From Nomia melanderi (lineage: Eukaryota; Arthropoda; Insecta; Hymenoptera; Halictidae), in assembly GCF_051020985.1 (NCBI RefSeq), contig NC_135003.1:6813501-6877500 (forward strand): 64,000 nucleotides of DNA. Direction: 5' to 3'. Each line of letters begins with the position of its first letter. Position 1 is the first letter of the stretch. A model generated the notes under the pieces. The model saw only the letters and a program-made list of their open reading frames with translations, was not told the DNA's origin and ran no database searches. The translations under genes and the position numbers were made by a program. Positions 1 through 12,330 of the stretch are shown here, piece after piece.

Positions 1-3000
1 AACGTTAAAAGGTTTCCATAGGGCCAGTTCGATGGTAAATTTTTATTCGGCCGCCGGTCGTAACCGTAAAAATTTTTTCAAATTAAAAAATTCGTGACAT
101 CCCCGGCGCGCGATACGTACACGGTCGACAGGGCAAACGAGGGAATTTATTGTTCGTTGGTCACGAAACAGATGCTTCAGCACGGAATTAATACGCTTTT
201 ATGTTTTGCATTCTCCCCTCCCTCGTGTGCCCCGCGTTCCCGATGCCCAACGAGCGTTCTACGGTCGACGGAGTAATTAAAGCGCATTTTTCAGTCGTGG
301 TTAGTAATTAACGAAAATTTCGGTCCGGCCGTCGGAGGACCGACGCCGAAATGATTGCGTCGCAACCGGCATTTTTATACAATGATACCGAGCCAACGGC
401 GCGGGAGCCAATAAACGTTGCCCGTACGCGAGAAAACGAGTCAGAAATATGGAGCATGATTTTTTTTGATTATACACTCCTTTAACATCCATTTGGCGCG
501 TACGCGTATCGCCAGGCTCTTCCGCTTGTATCGGAATTTGTAAATATTCCGTCGGTCGTGTAACGTTATTTATTTCCCGCGATAAGTTAATGTAAAGGGA
601 GGTAGAAGTGTCAACTGTACGTTGAATTTGGCACGTTCGCCAATAAATTCTTAGAACACTAAACGCCACTGCCCGACAAGTGTGTCCCATTTACGAGATA
701 CGGACTAAAAGTTCAACAAGCTCGGTGTTAGATGAAGTCACCGATGTATATCAGTCGCAATTCATCTGCCTACGCGTTCTGACCAAGTTACTGAGTTATA
801 TAGCGATCGTGATGAATCGTTGTGGTTAACGTCGGATGTGAATCTTGATCATTGTAAATAAATTTGTCGCGATTAACGTGATATTTAAATGTCATATTTT
901 TTGTGTAACATTACAATGTTATACTGTTTGAGTAATGACAGTTAGATAATTGTTATTTGTAATGTTATTAAATATTTATTAGCAATATAAATTAATTAGT
1001 CAAATAATGTTAAAATAATGGTTGAATATTTATTAGCAACATAGGTCGGTCAATAAAATATGAAATAAAATTAAAATAATACTTAAAAGGTCGACACAAT
1101 GAAAAATAGAGTAGTTAAAGGGAAAATATGTGTTCTAACGAGCCCTCTGACGGTTTGTACTGGAAATACAGTCACGTGACTCACCATTTTGTAACGATCC
1201 GCCATTTGGTGAGCAGTCATTTCAGTCACGGTTCCCAACCGCGCATCCATTAAACATTGAGCAAGCCGAATAAAAATCAACTTATTTACATTTTTCCGCG
1301 TATATCAGCTAGCGGGTACATTGAAACGCATTTTCATTCAGCCGGCGGGATTCAATTCGACGGCATTAACGATTCGGCAAAGGTGTGAAAACGATACGCG
1401 TTTGATTCGTGTCCATTCCGGACGGCCGGTCACAATTACACACATAAATTTTTAGAACACGCTGGAATGGGTAAAGTGTGTTCGCACGAAAATAATCCTC
1501 CATAACGCTTCACCTGTTATTTTTTTTTTCTATTTTTGAGATCCGTGCCGTTCCTCTCGCCGCGAAATGCAGTTATCGGTTAATTACGAATATATGTTTT
1601 TCGATGCCGTTTTGGAACTTCTTATTTAAGATTTTCGTATTAATTTTGTGATTATGTTCTATCAATAAAAATAAGTATAAAATATTATCAAACGAAAGTC
1701 GAAGGAATGAATTATTAAAATGATTTATCTTAAAATAGTCTATTGCCTAAGTTTTTCGAAATGGTATTAACATCCGAATGATTCTCGAATGTTTTTTATT
1801 ACTAATTTGAATACCGTTGTTACTTCAATTTCAATTAAACCACTTCGTTCGTGTAACGGCGGAAAAGCAATTTTATTAATGAAACTCAATGGTAAACAAC
1901 ATATTTATCTCTGTCTTTCCAAAATTCATTTTCCTATTTTCAAGATTCATTTTTCGATGAATTGTTAAAACGGAACGCTGAGCGATCCCCATCGAAATCG
2001 ACCAATCACTACAGATTTCGAATAAAGTCACACGCACGTCGACCCACACGTTTTTACGACGGCCACTTGAAATCGCAATCGATTGTCGTTCAATTTTCGT
2101 TTGTTATTCATACGTATTCGCATCAAACCGTGACAAATATTTCGGAATTTTAATACGGAATTTGTAATTTTCCGCGCAATTGGGTCAAGCGAAACGAATG
2201 TTAACGATATTCCGCCCCCGGCCGCCAACCGAACCTTTTCGAAACCCATAGACCGGTGACAGTGTGGAACACGAGCACATAACACGGAACAAGCGCGTAT
2301 AAATTAATTCGTCCTCTGTCACATTCAATCGGCAATCCAGAGTAATATTTTATTTTTAATACATACCTTACTTCACAAAAATCACGTAAACTCGAATTTT
2401 CTCGTCAATGAAACTTCAAAAAAACCGATTCAAAAATAAAATGAAATAACGATAATTCCCTGAAATATTATATGAAGCATCGTACAAAATAATAACATAA
2501 AGCATTATATAAAACATCTAAAGCAGTTACGTATTTTCGTACCTAATGTTTTCACATGCAGAGCAATGATATATTTCAATAATTATATTAAACCATTGGG
2601 AAATTATAATTAGACATTCTAACAAGTGTAACAAAACCACAAGCCTCCGTCAAACACAAACATCTCCACCAAGATACCCTGAATCACGATTTCGCGAGAG
2701 CAAATCTTTGTCCGACCCAAACCACCTCGAAATGAAATGGCCCCGAAATCACGATCTCGCGCAAAACGTCCATCAATATTGGCCCGCTCGTTAATCCCCG
2801 GAAAACGGTCGATTTTTCGGCCCCGGTATTGACCGAGTCCCGTCGGGATCCCGGGAATAACGAGTATTTACGCTGGCGGAGCAGACCTAGACCGCTTCCG
2901 ACGTTTCCGGTCCTGCGACTCGGCCCGTCCGAAACTCGGAAATTGCCGAGTTTCTTCGTCTGGCGACGAGGTAACGAGCCGAGCCGAGCCGTGCCACACC

Positions 3001-4504
3001 GCGAGACGAGACTAGACCGGGATCCTCGGGTTCGAACGTAATTTCGTGAAAGTTATTACGAATATAACGCGGCACGGCGGGTTTCGCGCGAGATTGAAAT
3101 CCTAGGACGGCCAACCAGCAGGAAAACCGAGAGGAAAGGGATGAAAGGGGTGGGAACTGGCAGGGCCAGTGAGAAACGGTCCCTCGTTTTTGCCAATTAT
3201 CATTCTGTCGAGATTATTCGCGCCCAACAAATTGCCTCACGGTTTAAATAAAAATTCTCCTTTCCCTCCTGTTTACCCCGTTTTTTCAACTCCTTCGTTC
3301 TTTGTTTTTTTCTTCGTCGATCATTTTTATTTTCTCCGCGCTCTTTCAGCTCGGTAATGATTCGAGGAAACCGTTTTGTAATTTTGATTCCGTCGCGAAG
3401 AAATTACTCCGCGGTTTGAAATAGAAGTAGCATTTCCTGCGGACCCGTTCATTACGGAGTCGCTGCCCGTTCTCTTACGCGATTCGTCCGAGTTGCTATA
3501 GGTAAAGTATAATATATACCCACTCGTGGTTGGAAGTAAGTTATCGTGTCGAGTGACTGTGGCACGTTTGCATACATAATGCATTCCGTGCAGTTGGGAG
3601 TAATTATCTGCTTTTTCGTCTTTCCGCGGGGTAGATTTACTTCGAGAGACATTGAGACGCTGGTTTGTTCGGTTGTTGGAATGTTGAATGCTTGGACTTT
3701 GGGGTTAAAGGTTTCTTAAACTGTTTCTTTTGAGAAACTCCGAGTTCTTGGGGATGTTAAAGATTTTATTTAAGATTTTCAGTAGTTGAGATTTTAAATT
3801 TGAACTTCCGAATATCTAGGAACTTGGAGACCTGGATCTCTAAGTTTTTGAGCTGATGAAAATTTTAGCTTTTGGAAATTTACAGACTTTATTGTACTTT
3901 CTAGATTCTACTAATAATTCGCAATGTTCTTGTACTCGCGATCGAGCTGTGATTTGCAAGCTTTCAAATCTAAACTCGCAAACGATTCAACAATAAATTC
4001 CAGTCAACACGCAATCACGAAATATTCAAAGTCTTTAACTTTGGAACAATCAAATTACTTCTAAATGTACAAAATTTCCAGTCATCTTCATCATCGCTAA
4101 CAGTATTCTCTAACCCACAAAACCAACTAAAACTAATAAAACCCAAGAATCTTCCAATTCTGTTTCAACAGAAGAACTTTTAACCCACAAGTTCACCTGG
4201 GTAAAAACGCGGGCAGTTTCCGGGCCGGCAATTAAGTGAATTCAGGACCGCGGCGCAGCGGATCGACGGGTCCCAGGTCCAAGGCGAGGGGTTGGCTCGT
4301 AAAATCGGCGAGTAGCCGGTCTACTAGAATTTATGTCGGACAATTAGACCGCACTTAGGAACCGCTGCAACGCTTTCCTTAATTTCCGGCGTAGCTCGAA
4401 GGTCACGTGTCCCTGGGGACAATTTCAAAGGTCCGCGTACGTGTTTCTACGTGGTAGTTATATCGCAGGATAACCTTTCAACCCTCTGATTTAAGGTGCA
4501 ATGC
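1..4504. other. No gene seen; mixed AT-rich and CpG-rich DNA
   Basis: No frame here shows a recognisable domain or a convincing exon. AT-rich DNA (about 840-1080 and 2340-2640) alternates with CpG-rich islands (about 2700-3120 and 4200-4450). A loosely repetitive purine/T stretch of 'gaactt/ggatct' type lies at about 3760-3900. The first bases (about 4-20) resemble the end of the repeat at 40996, but too briefly to call. Confidence 0.6.
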
Positions 4505-5045
4505 TGCTAAAGGAAACAGATTTCTTCCTTTGTTTCTATTTTCTTTTGTCTATTTGTCCATCTTCTTTGCTGTTTCTCTGTCTAGTTCTCTTTGCCTCTT
4601 TAGTTTTCATTTCCCCCCTCTCTCTGTCTCTTTCTTACTTTACCTTTTCCATTACTTTTCTTTCAATTATGTTCTTCCATCGTTCTCTTCTTCGGTTTCT
4701 CTGTTTTTCATTTTTCATTGTTTATCTCCTTTTATCTCTTTTTTGCCTTCTTTTTTAATCTCTCTACCTTCCTGTCTCTATCGTTCGCTATATTTCTACG
4801 CGTCTGCTTCTCTTTATTGCTTTCTTTCTTCGTCTATACTTCTCTGTCTCTCTTTCTCTCTATTACCCTCTTTCTTCGTTTCTCTGTTTCTCTGACTTTA
4901 TTATTTTCTTTCTCCGTCTCCCTGCTCCTCTGTCCTTATCCATCGCTCTCTTTTTTGTCATTTACTTTTTCCTCTGTCTATCGTTCTCTGACCCTTTCTT
5001 TCTCTCCCTTACCACTGCATTCTCTGGGTCTCTCTTCCTCACCCT
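4505..5045. repeat. Long pyrimidine (CT-rich) tract
   Basis: About 540 bp of nearly pure C/T on the plus strand, built from tttct, ctct and cttt words without a strict period. It ends in a short ACGC run at about 5050-5070. Three overlapping open frames of 85-164 codons exist only because C/T-rich DNA lacks stop codons; their products would be Ser/Leu/Phe strings. Such tracts grow by slippage and can form triplex DNA when supercoiled. Confidence 0.85.
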
Positions 5046-6149
5046 CTTCACGCAGCACGCACGCACGCACATCCTCAACGCGGGGGAGCGCGAAGCCAGT
5101 TAATCGCACTCAGCCAGACGCTGCACACGTACAGCTTAAACCTTGTCTCTGGCTCCTAACGACGAGAACAACCGGCCTTCGACGATCACCGCGTTCCAAC
5201 CGCGTTCTTTAATCGCCGTAGTCGACTGCCACCCTAACCACGGTTGACCCTCAACGAGGGTCGAGGAGAGGCACTACAGACTGATAGGATTTTTGGATTC
5301 GGGGAGTTCGATGACTTGGTCTTTCGTTAGCCATTCGTGCCGTCGGATTTCGTGAGGGTCGAGGGATTATTTTATGTAGGGTTCTTCGGTTGGAGCGATT
5401 GCGAGACTAACGTTGACTTTGCCTGATGCGTTGGAGCCGATTCTGTTGTTTCGGTGAACGAAGAATATTTGATTGAGTGGTAAATTGGTGCGGGAACGTG
5501 AAGCGAATTTTTGAGAGGATGCGAAAGTGAAACTAGTTAGGAGTGTTTGGAACAGTTTAGGTAGCATTCTGTTTTAGAAGAGGTTGGTGTTCAATGAGGA
5601 ATTTGGGGTTAATTAAAATTCAAATTTTACAATGAACATGAAAATAAAAATTTGATCTTGGATTTGATCGTCAGAATGCGAAAGTGAAAAGTTAAATTTG
5701 AAATTATAAGCATTTGGAGTATAAAAATGTGTCCGTTAGTATAATATTTATAGTTGTTATCATACACGATATTTTTCCTTGTAAAATTTCACGAAGTTAG
5801 CTACGCAACGCGTCTAACTACATACCAAATTTCCAAAAATTCGGATGTATAAGTCTCCAGTCTTCAAGAAAACTATTTCTAAAGAAGAGCCTACTTCGCG
5901 TGAGAGTGGTAGTAGAGAAACCTCTGAAATGTTGTTCCGCAGCGCTCTAAAGGTAGTAACACCAGGCGCTGCTGGTTAGAGTTCAAACTACCAGAGAGTT
6001 GATGTTGTAGCCTGCAGTCAAAGCGTTGGAAACATCCGTAGAGTACACGTGCAAGAGTTGCAGCAGAAGGTAGAGACGGTCTCGAAAGTGGGGACACGAG
6101 TCGCGGAAAATATGAGATTGCAGAGAGAGGACAGAGAGAGAAAGGGAGG

Positions 6150-6150
<1 letters not shown>
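5046..6150. other. No gene seen
   Basis: Ordinary mixed-composition DNA between the pyrimidine tract and the AG microsatellite. No frame is coding-like, and no terminal repeats or strong hairpins were found. Confidence 0.5.

Positions 6151-6212
<62 letters not shown>
6151..6212. repeat. (AG)n microsatellite
   Basis: Near-perfect AG dinucleotide repeat of about 62 bp, preceded by a decayed purine stretch from about 6118 and followed by a G run. The small open frame across it encodes only Arg-Glu repeats and is not a gene. Confidence 0.97.
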
Positions 6213-6215
<3 letters not shown>

Positions 6216-6594
6216 GTGGGCTGCGAAGTTTACAGAATGTTAGGGGGAGTCAAAGCAATATAGGGGACGAGGAATATCTGGTCGGAGGAGCAAAGAAATT
6301 GCGGAAAGTCAAACAGTGATGTAGAATTCAGGATTCGTCGTGGGATTTAACGTCGCAGAATATGGCGGCCGAATTAAGAAAGTTACACAGTATTAAAGAT
6401 TGCGACGGGCTTGAATCCGATACGAGGAGTTGAGGGATGCGCGGAGGTAAAATATGGAATCGGTGTGTTACTAGGCGGAACCGAGAATGCGGCAGGGAAT
6501 TAGAGGAGAATATGTTTTGGACAGTGAAGGAGTATATACAAGGAGCAGAATTGAATGGAAATCCCCAAATGAATTAGATAATTAAATGAAGAGA

Positions 6595-6735
6595 TTCAGA
6601 TGCGATTGTTAGAACTTGAGTTTGAATTCTGCCGTTAATGTTTGAATTTGAATCTAACCGTTACCATTTAACTGTTACGATTTGTATTCGAATCTGACCG
6701 TTGTAATTTAAATTCAGATCAACTCTAAACCACTT
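6595..6735 (+). repeat. Degenerate minisatellite, array 1 (ccgtta...tttgaattt)
   Basis: Successive blocks carry 'ccgttaatgtttgaattt', 'gaatctaaccgttaccattt' and 'gaatctgaccgttgtaattt'. The common unit is about 26 bp: a 'gaccgtta' core followed by 'atttgaatttgaatct'. The same unit and orientation recur at 8040-8325, so these are two remnants of one array type. No coding potential is apparent. Confidence 0.8.
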
Positions 6736-7264
6736 AACTACCAGACTTTAATTACTAAAGCTCAAATCCACCACCCGAATTCCAGCTCCGATCAGAAGCG
6801 ATGTTAGCCCACCGATCAGAAAAAAGCCAACGATGCCGATTCGAATCCCATAAAAAGCACCTTCATCCCGCGACTTAGCCTGATAGAGAATCTCTTCCCC
6901 ATCGGTTTCCTATCGCTGATCCCATTACCCGACATCTCTCCGTTAATCCAAACGCAATCAAGTCGCGTTATTGCCACTGTACACGGCAGGCCGTCCGACT
7001 CCCCTGGTTTAATCCCCGGCCCCCGGAAAGAACATCGCACAAAGATCGACAAACGCGTTGCACGCCTCTCCGCCGGCACTCCATATTCCAGTTAATAAAT
7101 CCGATATATCGGGAATCCCTCGGCATGCCAGTCAACGGTTTTACGTGACCAAAGGAACCACCATCCCGGTAAAAACTAATCTAAATAACGCGATGCTGCG
7201 TTTCAATTCCTGTTCCGTTTGATCTCCCCGCCGCCGACAAAACAATCACGGTCGCATCCGTGCT

Positions 7265-7445
7265 CTCAGCGTCCCCTTTTTACCTCTTCATTCCTCTTCT
7301 TCTTTCCCTTTCTCCCTTTCTCATCCTTCACCATCAGCTTCCTATCTGCCTTTCGTCATTAAACTTTCTCTTCCTTTTCTTTATGAGTCTCCCTCTTTAA
7401 CTTTTTATCTCTTCCTCTTTATCCCTCTCGTTCTCTTTTGTCACT
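7265..7445. repeat. Short pyrimidine tract
   Basis: About 180 bp of C/T-rich plus-strand sequence (tcttcttt, ccctttct words), like the larger tract at 4505-5045 but shorter and more interrupted. Confidence 0.7.
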
Positions 7446-8039
7446 GTCGTTTTTCCTACATTACACTATGCATGACCTTCATCGAACGCAATCGCGATCA
7501 TCCAAAAGGCATCGAAGGTCACGTAGCCAACGCGAGCAGAGAGCGCATACAAACCGCACAAGCCCACCTGGATAACCTCCTTTGAGTCCGCCGAGAATCC
7601 CGAATTCGTTCCCTGAATCGCGAGTCTCTTTCAAACGCGCGAAACATATCGAGCGTTCGTTTCGGAAGCGCTTCACCCTCTGCAGCCCACTTTCCATCGC
7701 TGGAACAGAAATCCAGACGGCTCTGCGAACGCCTCGAACCATTCCCCGATCGAATCTCTTTTTTCGTGACGACTGTGCGCGCTTCCCTTGCAGCGAAAGA
7801 AAGAAAGACACTCGGCTGGGTTGAAACTGTTTCGTGCTTGAGGCTGTAATCTTTGCAAACGCCGCACCTGTGGACTTGGCGGAAGAGATACGAGCTACGT
7901 ATATTACACCAGAAGCAACACGGTTGGGGAGATCTTTGAATTTATGGTTGACCGATCGTGTTTTGCCTTGCTCTTGTCGGGCTACCTGGGTTCCTGGAAT
8001 ATTTATGTGCTTGTGATAGTGCTAAACAGCGTTTATTCC

Positions 8040-8325
8040 GTAATAGAGATTGTCACGATTTAAATTTCAATGTGACTGTCCGGATTTGAATTGGAATGTG
8101 ACCGTTAGGAGTTGAATTTGAACTCGACCATTATAATTTGAATTTGAATGTGGACGTTAGAATACGCATCTGAATTTAAGAGCTGAATTCGAATATAACC
8201 GTTAACATATAAATTTGAATCCGACCGTTGGGATTTCTATTCGATTCCAAACCGTTAATATTTAAATTTGAATCTAATCGTTACGATTTGAATGTAAATC
8301 CGAATGTTACAATTCGAATTCGACG
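8040..8325 (+). repeat. Degenerate minisatellite, array 2 (ccgtta...tttgaattt)
   Basis: About ten imperfect units of roughly 26-30 bp. Cores are gactgtccgg, gaccgttagg, gaccattata, gacgttagaa, accgttaaca, gaccgttggg, accgttaata and atcgttacga. Each is followed by 'atttgaatttgaat'-like spacers. Unit and orientation match 6595-6735, about 1.4 kb upstream. Confidence 0.85.
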
Positions 8326-8695
8326 ACAGGGATCCCCTTCCCTCTCGATTCCCTCCATTGAACTCAACTCTTTTTGCTCTTGTCGCGTAACAAAATGATC
8401 TCCCGACGTATTTTTTTCTTCGGTGAAAATACTGCAGCCGAGTTTGACCGGTTAATCGGATTACGGCCTGCCGCGTGTTCTGCACGGGGTTCCGCAGGGA
8501 GAACAAGAGTTTGGCTTTCGGTACGATTACGCCATAATAGGATTGCTATAATTAAAAATCGATACACCGCGCCGCCGTCTTTTTGGGGGGATGATAGAGA
8601 ACGCGCGCCCGCCGCTGGTCCATCGTATTTATGGTCTGTTTCTACCCTGCCTGTCCTCGTAACAACCCTAATAAACTCTTGGAGCGCGCGGCTAT

Positions 8696-8744
8696 GCTGG
8701 CCGGTCGCAGCAAATTCTGAAATTCGTCGCTGCGACCGGCCAGC
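8696..8744. repeat. Perfect 16-bp inverted repeat (stem-loop)
   Basis: Left arm gctggccggtcgcagc (8696-8711) and right arm gctgcgaccggccagc (8729-8744) are exact reverse complements around a 17-nt loop. The stem is 13/16 G+C, and the loop contains two AATT words. It lies in a CpG-rich stretch. It is shorter than a usual insect microRNA precursor and has no TTAA or TA target site, so its nature is unknown. Confidence 0.95.
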
Positions 8745-11430
8745 CCACGCTTTAAACCCCGTCCGATCGACGAAATCACTTACGGACATAAAACACGTTT
8801 AGTGGCAATATGTCACTTAATTTCGGATAATGCGCTGGAATAGGACTCTGTAGGTATATACTTCGGCAGACTTTATCGACCATGTGTCTCGCTAGTCGTA
8901 CGGGTTACACTTTTCTCTGTAAAATGAAATAATCAGAAATTTCGTTAGCAAGATGGCGCCCGAATAAATATGAATGTATTAAATTTACAGCTCCTTTACG
9001 CGATAAAGAAATAGGTAATATAAACATTGCCATAATTTGGTGACAAAATCGCAACTTCCGTACAGATTATACTACCATTAATTTTTCCTTTCCGAATGCC
9101 ATTTTATAAATGACAAACACAACTTTCAGTACAATCACTACAAAAATTACATTTACAACAATACCAAACGTTACAATACATTATCTTCAAACACTTCCAA
9201 ACATACACAAAACAGCCAAACCTTTAATATCAAATTAACCTACAGCTGTTTCACAAACCATTCCAAATGATCATTGTCAAACAAAAATAAATAAAAATAA
9301 ATAAAAATTCCTATACAATTATCATATTCCAGCACCAAAACATCAACCAAATGTTCCAAAAAGACGCTCTCGGATCACACACCCGACCAGACACGCTCCA
9401 CGCGAGCCGTCGATTTCTTTGAGGCACGAAACAATACGATTCCCCTTATCGCCGACGGCGACTCCTCTGTTAGGAGCCAGCAGCGTGGAAGAGGAAGAAG
9501 GGTGCGAGGGAAAAGCCGCGAGTGACGCGCGATGATGGAAAAAAGCTCGTCTCGGCCCTCTTTCCGGTGCGCGGATCGGGTTCTTTTCGTCACGACGGGT
9601 ACCGCGGAAATTTATGCGAGGCCAACCGCGCGTGAACGCTCCCGTCGGTCACGGGCGGACGAGAAACGCCGTTCCCAGATTTCTTGAGCGTCGTCGGTGA
9701 GGGCTGCTGAACGAATATACGCGTCGCAGGCGAGCGCGGAGACGTCGCGACGCCGGGGTCGCGTGAATGCTCGCTGGAAATTCGAGCGGAGAGCGACGCG
9801 AATCAAACGTATAGGTTTCTGCTCGATTGTAACGTTCGGTGCCACTGTAGCGTGAACGTTCAGACGAGTTTGCTTTCGCGCGAATTGGCTTGAGAAAATT
9901 TAAATTGGAGAGTTCTATTTTCGTGGGTTTGTTTTTCAATGGTTTTAGATGAGTTTTTATATTGTGATTCGTTTAGCGTGGGTTTGTTATTATCGTGATT
10001 TTTGTTGAGTAGGTTATTGTACTTTGTTTAGTGAATGTTTAGTGTTTAGTGACAATTATATTATCAATCATTATATTGGATTATACTGTACTAGTAATTT
10101 GTTTGCTATGTGTTTATAATAGGATGAGAGTATTACAGTAGATGAAACTGTTACGAAGTGATAAAGATGAAGTAATAAAACGAAAGTATGATAAGGTGTG
10201 ATGAAAATGTGATAGCGAAACGATGAACGCGGGATAGTAACATAATGGAAGTTTCAACACCATGAGTTGAAAAGTTTAGTGTGAAGTTTAAACGTGTAAT
10301 ACTGCGGCGAAGAAGCTGAGGTAAACTGTCGTGCTACAAAATAATGTAAGAGAAAGCACAGAAACGTAAGAGAGGAACATTAAACGATTATAAAAGAAAA
10401 AGAAAGAAAAAGAAATAACAATATTTACAATAATGTAGTATCTAGAATATTTATTGTAGAATGAATGGTTTGTTGTGCGTGCGTAAGGGCGACCAGGTCG
10501 TATTGCGACGGACCGGCGCCGGGATGTTTGGGAAATAGTGTGACTGCGTTTAGACAATTTCGAGTGGCTGAAAGAATGCGAGGAAGAGTGTCTGGAACTG
10601 AGCGACTGAACCGTGAGAAAAGTGTGTACGTGACTGCGTGAATTTGGACTATGGACGAAAGATGCGAGTGAGAAGGGTGCAAGGGTGAGAAAGACAGAGC
10701 AAATGGGGGTGTGTGATAAAAGCGAGTGGAAATGCGTGCATGGGGACATTTTGGTGAGCGACAGCGGAGTAGAACATTTTTGGTGCGAGAGTCGTGTGTT
10801 GTATTTTTACGCGTTGTCCGTATTGTTTCCTTTATCTTATTAAATATATTGTTGTTTTCCTAATTCTCTTTTTACTAAAGATCCACATTTTCAATATCAT
10901 CTAATAGTAAAATCACCACCACCATACTATAATAATAATTACTATAATACTAGCATAATAGACCCACAACAACCACGAAACAAATACGAAACAAATCGCA
11001 ACTACTAAAGTACACTGCGCGAAATAAAGACAAATCCCGAGAGCGATTAACAAACTACGATACTTAGCTTCCGTCGGTCCCCACCCTAATGCGAGCGACC
11101 TGTTTAACGGTGATTTATAGTACGGCGGATGGTGGCGCATAAATTCCGACATTAGCATAGAACAACGGGTTCCGCTGTCCCTGTACCGTTTTTCCCCGTT
11201 ATTAGAATTTCGAATTCTCATCGTACGCGCGCCGACATTCCGCCCGCGACAGTGAACCACCTCTTTCTCCCACATAACCGTTGCGTTACGCGTTCTCCTA
11301 CACGGATATTCCATTAGTCAGACGCGTACCATGACCCAGCTCCCGCGATTACCGTCCTGAAAACGAATACGACCCGCCTCTCTTCCGACTTTCCCTTCCT
11401 CCATGGACCGAAAACCGTCTAACGGCCTCG
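8745..11430. other. No gene seen; GC island and purine-biased stretch
   Basis: A CpG-rich island lies at about 9370-9830, then AT-rich DNA with 'gtttagtg' words (about 10015-10055). A G/A/T-biased stretch follows at about 10280-10760, with loose gtgagcgac/gaactgagcgactga repetition. The 153- and 133-codon open frames on the minus strand look like random low-complexity translations. Confidence 0.5.
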
Positions 11431-11653
11431 TTAACACTAGAACTACCAAGCACTGAAATTGACTTTTCGAAATTCCTTTATAGAAACTCCAAGAGTGCAT
11501 CTACTGAATCTTCAATTGATTTACAATTCAGTTTGCGTATTGGCAAATCAATTTCTTCGACTTCTCAGAGAAAAATCTGTTATGCTTTTAATAATCGCAA
11601 CAAGGGGAAATCAGGAACGGATCTTTTAACTCGTTTGATAGTTCTAGTGTTAA
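11431..11653. mobile_element. TTAA-flanked MITE, family A (copy 1)
   Basis: A 223-bp unit with TTAA at each end and inverted termini. Left is ttaacactagaactaccaag. The reverse complement of the right end is ttaacactagaactatcaaa. A TTAA target site is typical of piggyBac-type cut-and-paste elements. The interior has no transposase frame, so the element is non-autonomous. A relative lies at 27544-27759. The right TTAA also begins the next element. Confidence 0.85.
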
Positions 11654-11759
11654 GGGCCCTCTGTGTTTGCACACAAACAAAAAGTGAAAAAGGCTTAAAC
11701 ACATTGCTTGTTGCGATGCCTACATCGCCGTATGTTTCAGCGTATATGGGAGCCCTCAA
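11650..11759. mobile_element. Short TTAA-type MITE, family B (copy 1)
   Basis: A 110-bp unit. The left end is ttaagggccctc. The reverse complement of the right end is ttgagggctcccatatacgc. Its right half contains gcgatgcctacatcgcc and tgtttcagcgtatatgggag. These match, in inverted order, the arms of the element at 40996-41136 at roughly 80% by eye. The gcgatg...catcgc palindrome is present in both. It shares the TTAA at 11650-11653 with the element to its left. Confidence 0.75.
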
Positions 11760-11859
11760 GCTCGGCCTGTTTTCCCTCCGGTTTCGTCCCATGATCCTTC
11801 TTTTGCATTTCCCCACCTCTTCCCTTATTTTAATTTTTATCTGATTCCGGTCCCTTGGT

Positions 11860-12330
11860 CTCTGTACCGACTTCTTATAATCTCTTTATCCCATCTTTTA
11901 TTTTACTTTACACTTTCTTCCGTTTTTCCTAATTTCCCTTCCTGCACCTCTCTTCTTCATTTCTTGTTTCTCGTTTTTGCTTTGAAATTTTTACTGTTTC
12001 TTTTGTAGCTGTCTTCCACTTTTCCCGAGTCTCTGGACCCTTTCTTCTTATTTTCACTGACTTTTTATTTTCCTTTGTCTGTTGCTATCCGATTGATTCT
12101 CTTTCTCCTTGAATCCTTCTTATTCTTTACTGCTAAATGCTTTTCTTTTTCTTTGATTTTCCCTCCTGACAATCTTTTTTCTCTTTGAATCTCTTTTTCC
12201 ACTGTTTCTTTTCAACTTTCTACTTGTCTTCCTTTTGTCCTTCGCTCTGTCTCTCTCCTCTCTCTCATTTCCTATACATTTTTCTGTCTTTAATTTCTTT
12301 TCTACTCCCACTTTCTTATTGTCATCTCTA
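11860..12330. repeat. Pyrimidine tract
   Basis: About 470 bp of C/T-rich plus-strand DNA (tcttttcttt, cctctctctcat words). The 142- and 167-codon frames reading through it on the two strands are composition artefacts. Confidence 0.8.

Noticed and set aside
1..30. Start of window resembles the family B end (taaaaggtttccata)
   Set aside because: About 14 shared bases only, no palindrome or second terminus; may be chance.
4501..5212. Hydrophobic plus-strand frames that look like membrane proteins
   Set aside because: They are translations of a CT-rich tract; Leu/Phe/Ser content is forced by the bases.
8696..8744. MicroRNA precursor
   Set aside because: The total is 49 nt with a 16-bp perfect stem, shorter than insect pre-miRNAs, and the flanks do not extend the pairing.
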